Below, one piece after another: positions 27,794 through 35,258 of a stretch of DNA of 64,000 nucleotides. Below the pieces are notes generated by a model. The model saw only the letters and a program-made list of their open reading frames with translations, was not told the origin of the DNA and searched no databases. Location of the stretch: assembly GCF_029836165.1 (NCBI RefSeq), contig NZ_JAOEBG010000002.1, forward strand, positions 248,001 to 312,000, written 5' to 3'. Position 1 is the first letter of the stretch. Each line of letters starts with the position of its first letter. This DNA comes from Pseudomonas sp. GD04091. Lineage in GTDB: Bacteria > Pseudomonadota > Gammaproteobacteria > Pseudomonadales > Pseudomonadaceae. The position numbers and the translations under genes were made by a program.

Positions 27794-28354
27794 TCAGTAG
27801 TCAGGATAGGCGGTGGTCACCACCGTGCCAGTGGCATCCATGTAGCCGACGATGTTGAACGACGCCGCCGGGGTGCCCGCCTGGCAGCTCGCCCCCGATG
27901 GTCCGCGGAACTGGTTGCCGTTCAGCGCGGTACGGTTGTTGTACGCGTTCTGGATGGCAGCCACCACATTGGCTTGCGAGCAGCTGTCCGGGAACATCGT
28001 GGAGATGCTCTTGGTGCCGCTGGCGCCGTTCTCGGTGATGGTGAAGTTGCGCAGCACGTAGACCCCCGCCGGCCCTTGCGGTGTGCCGGTGCCCGCCCCG
28101 CTCACCGTGGTGGGCGACTGGCCGCCCGGCCTGCTGTGGAAGCCTTTGGCCCGGTTACCGGATGCCCGTACCTCCACTTCCCCGCAAAACACATGCTGCT
28201 GGTTGACCGCCGGCGCGCCGCCAGAGTTGGCCTGTGGGCACGCCACGGCAGCCTGGGCCGATGCCACCGGCAGCAGACCGAGTGCCAGGCTGCCGATGAC
28301 TGCCAGGCCAGCCAGCGCGCTGCGCGCATGAGGGATAACGAAAGTCTTTTTCAT
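27794..28354 (-). CDS. Sec-exported EndoU-type RNase
   Basis: A 186-residue protein. A signal peptide (about 1-36, ending ASAQA) precedes a roughly 150-residue domain with the bacterial EndoU pattern: 'QQHVFCGEVEVRA' (H54), 'KGFHSRPGG' (H73), K115 in 'TKSISTMFP' and a C-terminal 'GTVVTTAYPDY' (T180/T181, Y183). These match the two His plus Thr/Tyr arrangement of EndoU toxins such as CdiA-CT tRNases. Four Cys (39, 57, 125, 157) fit a disulfide-stabilised exported protein. It is not fused to a CDI or T6SS delivery domain, which is unusual. It is last in a minus-strand gene run. The family call is by motif. Confidence 0.75.
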   Translation of the reverse strand: MKKTFVIPHARSALAGLAVIGSLALGLLPVASAQAAVACPQANSGGAPAVNQQHVFCGEVEVRASGNRAKGFHSRPGGQSPTTVSGAGTGTPQGPAGVYVLRNFTITENGASGTKSISTMFPDSCSQANVVAAIQNAYNNRTALNGNQFRGPSGASCQAGTPAASFNIVGYMDATGTVVTTAYPDY

Positions 28355-28434
28355 CATGAAGCTCCTTTTTGCAGTGACAGGACGTTGTTGTCCTCGGGGA
28401 TCCGCCGCTGCCGGCGGAAAGCGCGGTAAAGCGT

Positions 28435-29217
28435 TCAGCCGATCAGCAGCCACTTGGCCCGGGCGAGGTAGGCGGCGCGATCGTCCAGGCCGTTGAAGCC
28501 GCCATTGACGCGCCGCGTGACCTCGCGCAGATCGTCCTTGTCGGCCCAGTCGTTGAGCTTGCGGTTGGCCCAGAACCAGCCGGCGACATCCACTGCCAGG
28601 GCCGGGTCGCTGCTCACCAGGGCGGGGTCGTCGCGGTTCTCGAAATCACGCTTGCAGTACTGGCCGTACTGGCGGTAGTTGGCGCGGCCGGTCAGCTGGA
28701 TCAGCCCGCGGCCCTTGAAGCGAGGACCATCGCCGGGCTGCAGGTTGCCCAGGTCCTTGCGCCCTTCGTAGGCAGAGCCTGAGGCCAGCTCCTCGGTGTA
28801 ACGCAGGCAGCCGCTCTCATGGGCGATCTGGGCGAGGAAGTGGGCGATGCGCAGCGGCGTGTCGATGCGGTAGCGGGTCAGCACGTCGAGCACGGGCTGG
28901 TGGAACGCGTCGATGCGTGTGCCGCTGGCATTGATCAGCGCCAGCCACAGCTTGGCCGCGACCAGCCCGCCGGGCAGGCCCACCCGCAGCGCGGCCAGGG
29001 TCGCGTCGCCCGGCGCCACCGGCTTGCCCACCGGGCTGCCGATGATCTGCTGGAAGCTCTCCAGCGCGCCGCGCGTCCCCGCGCCCCACAGGCCATCGCT
29101 GCCAAGCGTGCAGCTGAAGCCGCGCTGCCCGCTGTTCAGATTGAGCAGCAGCTGCAGGCTGCGCACATCGGCGGCGGCGTTGTTGCCGCCAGTCCCTACG
29201 GTGTTGGTGATGCACAT
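28435..29217 (-). CDS. Peptidoglycan-binding + GH19 chitinase/lysozyme-like endolysin
   Basis: A 260-residue, leaderless protein. Residues 15-85 form a PG_binding_1 domain ('VRSLQLLLNLNSGQRGFSCTLGSDGLWGAGTRGALESFQ'), and residues 90-260 form a GH19 domain with 'FLAQIAHESGCLRYTEEL' (catalytic Glu candidates E134, E143) and 'FKGRGLIQLTGRANYRQY'. Lack of a signal peptide fits a phage-type endolysin that needs a holin; a small membrane peptide gene lies 0.5 kb upstream in the same run. ATG 29217 has AAGGAG upstream. Peptidoglycan hydrolysis is more likely than chitin hydrolysis in this context. Confidence 0.88.
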   Translation of the reverse strand: MCITNTVGTGGNNAAADVRSLQLLLNLNSGQRGFSCTLGSDGLWGAGTRGALESFQQIIGSPVGKPVAPGDATLAALRVGLPGGLVAAKLWLALINASGTRIDAFHQPVLDVLTRYRIDTPLRIAHFLAQIAHESGCLRYTEELASGSAYEGRKDLGNLQPGDGPRFKGRGLIQLTGRANYRQYGQYCKRDFENRDDPALVSSDPALAVDVAGWFWANRKLNDWADKDDLREVTRRVNGGFNGLDDRAAYLARAKWLLIG

Positions 29218-29309
29218 GATCTGCTCCTTTTTTCCGGGCAAGCCGCTCCCCGTGGGGCAGCGGCCTGGCCGTGCCTTGATGTCGAACCGGTAGGAAGTTG
29301 GGGTTGGCG

Positions 29310-29702
29310 CTACTTGTCGGGCGGCGCGAGGGTGACGCGGTAGGCGAGCGTGTTGCCTTGGGTGAACAGCTGGATCTGCAGGTCATCTTTGCTCGACTGG
29401 CTTTGCAGGTGGCCGAGCGTCAGCGGTCCGCAGCGGCCGGCGCCGCCGCCTTTGAGGGCGTAGCTGTAGCTGTGCGTCGCCTCGTCCGCGCCGGTGAGCT
29501 GCAGGTCGAAGCCGCATGCCCACCCGCCCTCGAAACGGATCTTGCCGGCCGCCTTGCCCAGCCTTGCGGCTGGATCGATGTTCAGGGTCACGGGGACGTC
29601 GACGCCGTTGTCCTTGAAGGTGCCTTCGTACTCGCCGGCCCATGTCGGGGCCAGGCTGGCCAGCGCCAGGGCGCCGACCAGTGCGGTTGCCAGGTGTCTC
29701 AT
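29310..29702 (-). CDS. Exported 130-aa protein of unknown function
   Basis: The signal peptide (about 1-22, 'LVGALALASLAPTWA') precedes a compact, mostly beta mature domain: 'GEYEGTFKDNGVDVPVTLNIDPAARLGKAAGKIRFEGGWACGFDLQLTG' and 'YALKGGGAGRCGPLTLGHLQSQ'. Two Cys could pair. Its Shine-Dalgarno (AAGGAG) is strong. It lies between the small membrane peptide and the GH19 enzyme, in the place where a lysis cassette might carry an inhibitor or accessory protein. I recognise no family. Confidence 0.7.
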   Translation of the reverse strand: MRHLATALVGALALASLAPTWAGEYEGTFKDNGVDVPVTLNIDPAARLGKAAGKIRFEGGWACGFDLQLTGADEATHSYSYALKGGGAGRCGPLTLGHLQSQSSKDDLQIQLFTQGNTLAYRVTLAPPDK

Positions 29703-29733
29703 GGTGACTCTCCTTGTTGTGTGATTGCGGGGT

Positions 29734-29907
29734 TCAGAACGCCAGCACCAGCCCCGCCCACTTGGCGATGGCCAGGGCCAGGTCGGGCTGGATCACGCCC
29801 AGCGAGGCCAGTGCCGACAGCACCGCCGCGCCGACGACGCACAGCACCCGTTTGCCGACGGACATCCGCGCCGGGCGGCCAGGCTTGTTCTTCAGGATCG
29901 AGCGCAT
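29734..29907 (-). CDS. Small membrane peptide, 57 aa, holin-like candidate
   Basis: A 57-residue peptide with a basic N-terminus ('MRSILKNKPGRPARMSVGKR') followed by two hydrophobic stretches ('VLCVVGAAVLSALASLGVI' and 'LALAIAKWAGLVLAF') separated by a short 'QPD' turn. Size and topology fit a class II-type holin or a small membrane toxin. Its place 0.5 kb upstream of a leaderless GH19 lysozyme supports a holin role. The Shine-Dalgarno is weak, so the exact start is uncertain. Confidence 0.55.
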   Translation of the reverse strand: MRSILKNKPGRPARMSVGKRVLCVVGAAVLSALASLGVIQPDLALAIAKWAGLVLAF

Positions 29908-29950
29908 GGTTCGTGTCTCTTGGGTTGACAGCAGCAACCGCATCGAGCGG

Positions 29951-30256
29951 TCAGTTCGCCTGGCCATCGCCGGGCCTCCCGTAGTGCCCGAACAGCTGGC
30001 CGTCGAGGTACACGACGATCGCTTCGCGGGCATCGCCGGGCACGGCGATGCTCAGTTGGTGCAGCGTCTGGTTGCGCCGCGGCGCGCGGCCGATCCGCAA
30101 GGCCAGGGCGCCTGGGGCATCGCCGGACTCGACGGTGGCCGCCAGCACCACTTCCATCGAAGCGATGCGAATGCCTGGCCAGCGCAATCCGGTGGCCTGC
30201 TGGGCGCAGTGCATGGCGCCGCCCAGGGCCTGGATGAATGATTCGAGACGGTTCAT
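29951..30256 (-). CDS. Unknown 101-aa protein in the DUF2589 gene run
   Basis: A soluble, leaderless protein ('FIQALGGAMHCAQQATGLRWPGIRIASMEVVLAATVES...LRIGRAPRRNQTLHQLSIAVPGDAREAIVVYLDGQLFGHY'). An N-terminal helix is followed by beta-rich segments. The start codon shares bases with the stop codon of the upstream 90-residue gene, so the two are translationally coupled. No known family is recognised. Confidence 0.65.
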   Translation of the reverse strand: MNRLESFIQALGGAMHCAQQATGLRWPGIRIASMEVVLAATVESGDAPGALALRIGRAPRRNQTLHQLSIAVPGDAREAIVVYLDGQLFGHYGRPGDGQAN

Positions 30257-30528
30257 CACGAGGCCTCCTGGTCGTCGGCCAGCCAGAACGGCCGACGCGC
30301 GAAGCCCACGTGGTAGATCAGGGACTGCAGCACCACCTGGTGCTCGCCGATGTTGAGCAGATTGAAGGTCTTTTCGATGCCGACGATGCGCCCCTTGGGC
30401 GGCTCGCTCAGGCAGCGGTTGAGCAGCGCGGTCTGCGCCTGGATCACGTCCTGCGACGTCAGCTTCTCCGGATCGGTGCTGCCGACGACGATGCGTTTCA
30501 CATATCCCACGTCCGTTAGATCGAACAT
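30256..30528 (-). CDS. Unknown 90-aa protein in the DUF2589 gene run
   Basis: A leaderless 90-residue protein ('FDLTDVGYVKRIVVGSTDPEKLTSQDVIQAQTALLNRCLSEPPKGRIVGIEKTFNLLNIGEHQVVLQSLIYHVGFARRPFWLA'). AAAGGAG lies 7 nt before ATG 30528; an adjacent GTG at 30531 is an alternative start. Its 3' end overlaps the start of the next gene. The sequence looks like a small alpha/beta domain. I recognise no family, but coupling to DUF2589 genes suggests a shared complex. Confidence 0.66.
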   Translation of the reverse strand: MFDLTDVGYVKRIVVGSTDPEKLTSQDVIQAQTALLNRCLSEPPKGRIVGIEKTFNLLNIGEHQVVLQSLIYHVGFARRPFWLADDQEAS

Positions 30529-30614
30529 CACGGAACTCCTTTCCGGAAAAGACTGACGGCCAACCCTGGCGAAAGCTCACCTGACCAGAAGGCTGGCGTT
30601 GGCCAGATCGCCCG

Positions 30615-31232
30615 TTACTGCTGGGTGATGGCTTTCGGTGCGACCGACTGGGCAATCATGTCCAGTACCCGCGCCAGGCCTTCCGGCATGCCGTCGTCGG
30701 CCGCATGGACCTCGACGTGGTACTTGGCCGACTGGTCGGTGGAACGGGTGTTCTCCTTGTGCGAGGACACCGAGCCGGAAATGTTGACCTTGGCGCTGAA
30801 CGGTCCCCAGCCCACGCTGGCCTCGGCCGTCATCGCTGCCTGGGCGTCGGTGGCTTCGCGTGATTGCTCGGAGTTCTTCACCTCCATGTCGAAGGTGATG
30901 TCGACCTTGTTGATCGACAGGTTCGGCACCTTGACCACCGCCAGCAGCGGGACTTCCAGCTCGACCCGCTCCATCGGGATGGAGCCGTCGTCGGGCTTGC
31001 TGGTCGACGGCCGGTCGTAGCGGAAGCTGACGGTACGCACGTCACCGACGGCGTTGGGGTCTGTCGGATTGTTGGGGTCAGGTGGCGGCGGCAGGAAGCC
31101 GATCACCTTGATGAAGTCGGCGGTGGCATTGGCCAGTCGCACCTGGGCGTCGCAGGCGGCGGTCAGCGGACCGCCGATCAGGTCGCCCATGGGCAGGCCG
31201 CGGAACTGGTCACCCATCGAGAAGTTAGCCAT
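30615..31232 (-). CDS. DUF2589 protein A
   Basis: A 205-residue soluble protein. It has the DUF2589 layout: an N-terminal helix ('FRGLPMGDLIGGPLTAACDAQVRLANATADFI'), a Pro/Asp-rich linker, then 'VELEVPLLAVVKVPNLSINKVDITFDMEV', a variable loop and the C-terminal 'AKYHVEVHAADDGMPEGLARVLDMI'. The function of the family is unknown to me. It is the second gene in the run, 11 bp after its paralogue, with AGGAG 8 nt before the ATG. Confidence 0.82.
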   Translation of the reverse strand: MANFSMGDQFRGLPMGDLIGGPLTAACDAQVRLANATADFIKVIGFLPPPPDPNNPTDPNAVGDVRTVSFRYDRPSTSKPDDGSIPMERVELEVPLLAVVKVPNLSINKVDITFDMEVKNSEQSREATDAQAAMTAEASVGWGPFSAKVNISGSVSSHKENTRSTDQSAKYHVEVHAADDGMPEGLARVLDMIAQSVAPKAITQQ

Positions 31233-31243
31233 CTCTGTTTCTC

Positions 31244-31732
31244 CTAGATCAATTTATCGAGGTTTTGCAGCAGCCGAGCCATCCCCTCCGAAGGGGGCTG
31301 GGTTTCGACTTTGAGGGTGACGCGCGCTAACGGCCCGCCTTCACCATTGCGGCGAACGCCCAGATCGACGTTCAGAGCCTTGTGGGTCTCGCTCGGCCAG
31401 CCGGAGCCGTCATCGCCGGCACCGCCCTGCCCGGCATCGGCGGCCATGCCGCCGTCGCCGTTGAGGCCGACCTCGAACGAGATTTCCATGTCTTTCACGG
31501 CCATCAGCCGGGCGCCCACGAGCGACAGCAACGGCACCCGCACCACGCGCTCTTCGCCGTCCTGCGCCTGGGGCGAATGCGACGGCAGTCGCACATCGAT
31601 GCTGACCGGCCGGTTGTCCTCGTCGAAGTACTGGCGCACGGTGGAGACCTGGAAACGCTGGATCTTGTCCTGCGCTTCGGCCACCGCGCCGGCGATGCTC
31701 TGGATGAGGTGATGGAGGGATTGATTCGCCAC
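31244..31732 (-). CDS. DUF2589 protein B (GTG start)
   Basis: A 162-residue paralogue of the next gene. It shares 'VVRVPLLSLVGARLMAVKDMEISFEVGL' with its neighbour's 'ELEVPLLAVVKVPNLSINKVDITFDMEV', and 'TLKVETQPPSEGMARLLQNLDKLI' with 'HVEVHAADDGMPEGLARVLDMI'. A Gly/Asp-rich low-complexity loop (about 95-110) replaces the longer loop of protein A. The GTG start has AGGAG 8 nt upstream. It is first in the run, and the 205 bp before it probably hold the promoter. Hetero-oligomerisation with protein A is plausible but unproven. Confidence 0.8.
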   Translation of the reverse strand: MANQSLHHLIQSIAGAVAEAQDKIQRFQVSTVRQYFDEDNRPVSIDVRLPSHSPQAQDGEERVVRVPLLSLVGARLMAVKDMEISFEVGLNGDGGMAADAGQGGAGDDGSGWPSETHKALNVDLGVRRNGEGGPLARVTLKVETQPPSEGMARLLQNLDKLI

Positions 31733-31937
31733 TTCCGACGCTCCTTGTCACATTCGGTGCCGATGCCGTCCTGCTGGCTTCGGTATGGCCATCGGTTACA
31801 GGGTTCAGGCCCTGAGGACGGCACCGGGGATGGGTGGATGGTTGGGTTGTCAGGTGAGTCCAGATTACGGTCGGCCCAGGCCGGTGTCCGGGGGCTGGCG
31901 TCCCACAAACCTGGCCATGCGTCCCAGAATCGCCTGT

Positions 31938-32987
31938 TCAGTGACTGGCCAGGTCGTGGATCCAGCGGGCCAGCGCCGGCCCGTGCGCGTCTGCCGGTGC
32001 CTGGCTGGCCATGGCGGCCAGCTCGCCGCGTTGCAAGGCCTGGCGCGCCGCCCGCGGCGACAGGCCGAACGTCTTGCGAAACACCTTGCTGAAGTGCGCC
32101 TCGTCGATGAAGCCATGGGCATAGGCCACATCACCGATGCGGCGCTCGGCATTGCCCGGCTCGCCCAGCGCCAGCAGGCAGCGCCGCAGGCGTCGTCGCT
32201 GCAGGTAATGACCGACACCTCCGAAGCGCTCGAACGCGCGATACAGCTGGCTGCGCGAAGTGCCCAGGGCCTTGGCCAGCATGGCCGGGCTGAGGTCGTC
32301 GCGGTGCAGGTTGAGTTCGATGTAGCGGCGCACCCGGCGCCCGAGTTCGTCGTGCCCCGACGGGACGATCGCCGGGCGCTGCGCCACCGCACCGACCAGG
32401 CAGGCCGCCACCATGCTCAGCACCGGCTGGCTCAGGTGCAGGCCCTGATCCTGGGTCAGGTCGGGCGCGGCCACGGCCAGGGACGACAGCAGGCTGGCCA
32501 GCAAGCGTCCTGCCGCGCTCTTGCCGCACAGGCGCAGGCCATGCAGCCGATCGCCGTCGTGCAGCAGCGCGGTGCGTGGAATCACCAGGCTCAGCGCAGC
32601 GCCGCGGGTCATGCGGAACGCTGCCGGCTGCGCCAGGTCGAGCAGCACGGCATCCCTGGCCCGCACGCGCAGGCCGTTGCCACAGGCCAGCCCGCGCTGC
32701 AGGGGTACGTGCAGGACGTAATGGTCGAGGTCGCACCAGCCCAGGCGGGCCCGATCACGACCATAGCGGGCAGCATCCAGACGCCCGCTGCAGAGAAGAA
32801 AACGGTGGAAGTGAAAGACCGTGAACGAGGCGTTGAATGCATCCCCCGCCCGGCTTGACGGGTTGAACAGCAGGTCGGCGGTGCGGCGCCAGCTGACGAA
32901 GGCATCAGTGGCGATATGGAGGGTGGGAAGCGGTGCAATGCGGGGGGTGGTGGGTGAGCGGTCAAGGTGCGAAGCAGTGATTTCCAT
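31938..32987 (-). CDS. AraC-family regulator next to the DUF2589 gene run
   Basis: A 349-residue regulator with an N-terminal AraC-binding-like domain and a C-terminal double helix-turn-helix ('LAKALGTSRSQLYRAFERFGGVGHYLQRRRLRRCLLAL' and 'IGDVAYAHGFIDEAHFSKVFRKTFGLSP'). It is encoded on the same strand, just upstream of the DUF2589 genes with a 205-bp gap, so it is the most likely controller of that cluster. The inducer is unknown. Autoregulation or read-through is possible. Confidence 0.87.
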   Translation of the reverse strand: MEITASHLDRSPTTPRIAPLPTLHIATDAFVSWRRTADLLFNPSSRAGDAFNASFTVFHFHRFLLCSGRLDAARYGRDRARLGWCDLDHYVLHVPLQRGLACGNGLRVRARDAVLLDLAQPAAFRMTRGAALSLVIPRTALLHDGDRLHGLRLCGKSAAGRLLASLLSSLAVAAPDLTQDQGLHLSQPVLSMVAACLVGAVAQRPAIVPSGHDELGRRVRRYIELNLHRDDLSPAMLAKALGTSRSQLYRAFERFGGVGHYLQRRRLRRCLLALGEPGNAERRIGDVAYAHGFIDEAHFSKVFRKTFGLSPRAARQALQRGELAAMASQAPADAHGPALARWIHDLASH

Positions 32988-33138
32988 AGTGCGGGCTCAA
33001 TCTATCCATGAGTTGAGCCGGAAAAGTGGTTCACTTCCGAAGAACTTGTAGCTTTTTGCCATCACCAGCTAGAGGCGATTCGCCACCTCGAGCAGGAAAT
33101 CTCCGACAACACGTTCACAAAACAACAACGGCTTGCAA

Positions 33139-33184
33139 CGAAAGCGATATTTTTTCTGTAACGAAAATGTAAAATTCGCTTTCG
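33139..33184. promoter_or_regulatory. Inverted repeat upstream of glpT
   Basis: CGAAAGCGA (33139-33147) and TCGCTTTCG (33176-33184) are perfect 9-bp inverted copies in an AT-rich stretch 28-73 bp before glpT. A GlpR-type operator is possible. No sequence match to a GlpR consensus has been tested. Confidence 0.45.
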
Positions 33185-33211
33185 CATACCTATAACAAGC
33201 TGGAGCTTCAC

Positions 33212-34564
33212 ATGTTTGCCTTCTTCCGCCCTGCCGCGCACCAGGCGCCGCTGCCCGCCGAGCGCGTCGACAGCACCTATCGGCGCCTGCGCTGGCAAAT
33301 CTTCGCCGGGATCTTCTTCGGCTATGCCGGCTACTACCTGCTACGCAAGAACTTCTCCCTGGCCATGCCCTACCTGATCGAGGAAGAGGGCTACACCCGC
33401 GGTCAGCTGGGCGTGGCGATCTCCGCCATCGCCATCGCCTACGGCCTGTCCAAGTTCCTCATGGGCCTGGTCTCGGACCGCTCCAACCCACGCTACTTCC
33501 TGCCGTTCGGCCTACTGGTCTCGGCCACGGTGATGTTCATTTTCGGTTTCGCGCATTGGGCCACCTCCAGCGTGGCGATCATGTTCGTGCTGCTGTTCAT
33601 CAATGGCTGGGCCCAGGGCATGGGCTGGCCACCCAGCGGGCGGACCATGGTGCACTGGTGGTCGCAGAAGGAACGCGGCGGTGTGGTCTCGGTATGGAAC
33701 GTCGCCCACAACGTCGGCGGCGGCCTGATTGGCCCGCTGTTCCTGCTCGGGCTGGGCTGGACCAACGACTGGCACGCGGCCTTCTACGTGCCCGCCGCCG
33801 TGGCGGTGCTGGTGGCCGTGTTCGCCTTCGCCGCCATGCGCGACACCCCGCAGTCGGTGGGCCTGCCGCCGGTCGAGCAGTACAAGAACGACTACCCGCA
33901 AGGCTACGACGACAGCCATGAACAGGAATTCAGCGCCAAGCAGATCTTCGTCGAGTACGTGCTGCGCAACAAACTGCTGTGGTACATCGCCCTGGCCAAC
34001 GTGTTCGTCTACCTGCTGCGCTACGGCGTGCTGGACTGGGCACCGACCTACCTGAAGGAGGCCAAGCACTTCAGCGTCGACACCACCTCGTGGGCGTACT
34101 TCTTCTACGAGTGGGCCGGCATCCCCGGCACCCTGCTGTGCGGCTGGATGTCCGACAAGATCTTCCGTGGCAACCGCGGCCTGACCGGCATCGTGTTCAT
34201 GGCGCTGGTGACCGTCGCCACCCTGGTGTACTGGCTCAACCCGCCGGGCAACCCGACCATCGACATGATCGCGCTGTTCTCCATCGGTTTCCTGATCTAC
34301 GGACCGGTGATGCTGATCGGCCTGCAGGCGCTGGAACTGGCGCCGAAGAAGGCCGCCGGCACCGCCGCGGGCTTCACCGGGCTGTTCGGCTACCTGGGGG
34401 GCTCGGTGGCGGCCAGTGCGGCGATGGGCTACACCGTCGACCACTTCGGCTGGGATGGCGGCTTCGTATTGCTGGTAAGCGCCTGCGTGCTGGCGATCGC
34501 GTTCCTGATTCCGACGCTGCGCCATACCAAGGTGGCGAGCGTTGCTCGCGAGGCGACAGCCTGA
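33212..34564 (+). CDS. glpT: Glycerol-3-phosphate:phosphate antiporter
   Basis: A 450-residue MFS protein of the organophosphate:Pi antiporter family. Strong matches are '[29 protein letters not shown]', '[19 protein letters not shown]' (loop 2-3), '[31 protein letters not shown]' and the C-terminal '[33 protein letters not shown]'. It exchanges cytoplasmic phosphate for glycerol-3-phosphate and also admits fosfomycin in relatives. It is monocistronic and ends in a bidirectional terminator. Confidence 0.95.
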   Translation: MFAFFRPAAHQAPLPAERVDSTYRRLRWQIFAGIFFGYAGYYLLRKNFSLAMPYLIEEEGYTRGQLGVAISAIAIAYGLSKFLMGLVSDRSNPRYFLPFGLLVSATVMFIFGFAHWATSSVAIMFVLLFINGWAQGMGWPPSGRTMVHWWSQKERGGVVSVWNVAHNVGGGLIGPLFLLGLGWTNDWHAAFYVPAAVAVLVAVFAFAAMRDTPQSVGLPPVEQYKNDYPQGYDDSHEQEFSAKQIFVEYVLRNKLLWYIALANVFVYLLRYGVLDWAPTYLKEAKHFSVDTTSWAYFFYEWAGIPGTLLCGWMSDKIFRGNRGLTGIVFMALVTVATLVYWLNPPGNPTIDMIALFSIGFLIYGPVMLIGLQALELAPKKAAGTAAGFTGLFGYLGGSVAASAAMGYTVDHFGWDGGFVLLVSACVLAIAFLIPTLRHTKVASVAREATA

Positions 34565-34572
34565 CACACATG

Positions 34573-34603
34573 AAAAAGCCCGGACGCAGCGTCCGGGCTT
34601 TTT
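34573..34603. terminator. Bidirectional intrinsic terminator between glpT and higA
   Basis: AAAAAGCCCGGAC and GTCCGGGCTTTTT form a perfect 13-bp stem (loop GCAGC) with T-runs on both strands. It serves glpT and the convergent higBA. Confidence 0.93.
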
Positions 34604-34606
34604 ATT

Positions 34607-34894
34607 TCAAGCGGCCTGAAACAGCCGCGTGATCACCGGCTGCTGGCGCTGGCGCGCCTGCCAGATGTCATAGTCCACCTGAATCGTCAGCCACAGTCGC
34701 GCCGTGCTGATGCCGGCCATTTCCAGGCGAACCGCAAGATCCGGCGAAACCGCCGCACGGCCATGGAGGACACGGGACAGCGCTTCTCGCGAAAAGCCCA
34801 GATGCTCGGCCAAAGCCTTCACCGTCAAACCCAGCGCGGGCAGGACGTCTTCGCGCAAGGTTTCGCCGGGATGAGGCGGGTTGTGCATAGCCAT
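34607..34894 (-). CDS. higA: HigA-family antitoxin
   Basis: A 95-residue XRE-type antitoxin: 'HPGETLREDVLPALGLTVKALAEHLGFSREALSRVLHGRAAVSPDLAVRLEMAG', with the helix-turn-helix at about 24-55. The antitoxin normally neutralises HigB and represses its own operon. It is intact, with AGGAGG upstream, while the toxin gene before it carries an internal stop. Two palindromes upstream of higB are its likely operators. Confidence 0.93.
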   Translation of the reverse strand: MAMHNPPHPGETLREDVLPALGLTVKALAEHLGFSREALSRVLHGRAAVSPDLAVRLEMAGISTARLWLTIQVDYDIWQARQRQQPVITRLFQAA

Positions 34895-34909
34895 GTTTGA
34901 GCCTCCTGA

Positions 34910-35188
34910 TCAGTGATAGTCGAGATCGTCGACCAACTCGACGTCATAACCCGTGAAGCGGAACACCAGTCGCCAATTGCCTGAAACGCTGACCGATCAA
35001 AAGCCGCCCCGTTCACCCTTGAGAGGGTGCAACCGCCAGCCCGGCACACTCATGTCTTCGGCGGTGATTGCGCTGTCGAGAAACTGCAACTGTCGTTTCA
35101 AACGCTGCGCATGGCCTGGCTGGATACCTCGGGTAATGCCCGTTTCGTGGAATAGCCGCAGTCCCTTGTGGCGAAAGCTGATGATCAT
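34910..35188 (-). pseudogene. higB: higB toxin with in-frame TGA (codon 64)
   Basis: The frame encodes a HigB/RelE-type mRNA interferase of normal length (92 codons): 'MIISFRHKGLRLFHETG...WRLHPLKGERGGF', then TGA at 34997-34999, then 'SVSVSGNWRLVFRFTGYDVELVDDLDYH' and a proper stop just before higA. In relatives this codon is Trp ('G-W-SV-VSGNWR'), so TGG to TGA is the simplest change. The truncated product lacks the 'SGNWR' catalytic-side strand and should be inactive. No frameshift is present. Confidence 0.85.
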
Positions 35189-35222
35189 GGAGCACGCATC
35201 CGTTCAGTGCGGGAGAGCGTGA

Positions 35223-35243
35223 GTGTGATCCTATGCGTCACGC
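35223..35243. promoter_or_regulatory. HigA operator-like palindrome 1
   Basis: GTGTGAT-N7-GTCACGC is an imperfect inverted repeat just upstream of higB (35188, minus strand). It forms a pair with the element 36 bp away and fits autoregulation by HigA. Confidence 0.6.
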
Positions 35244-35258
35244 CGAGCAAAATAACAT

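Noticed and set aside
27794..31732. Considered as prophage remnant
   Set aside because: Only the lysis-like genes resemble phage. There are no capsid, tail, terminase or integrase genes, and an AraC regulator heads the run.
34910..35188. UGA read-through or selenocysteine in HigB
   Set aside because: No SECIS-like hairpin was seen after the codon, and Trp is the residue in relatives, so a simple nonsense change is preferred.
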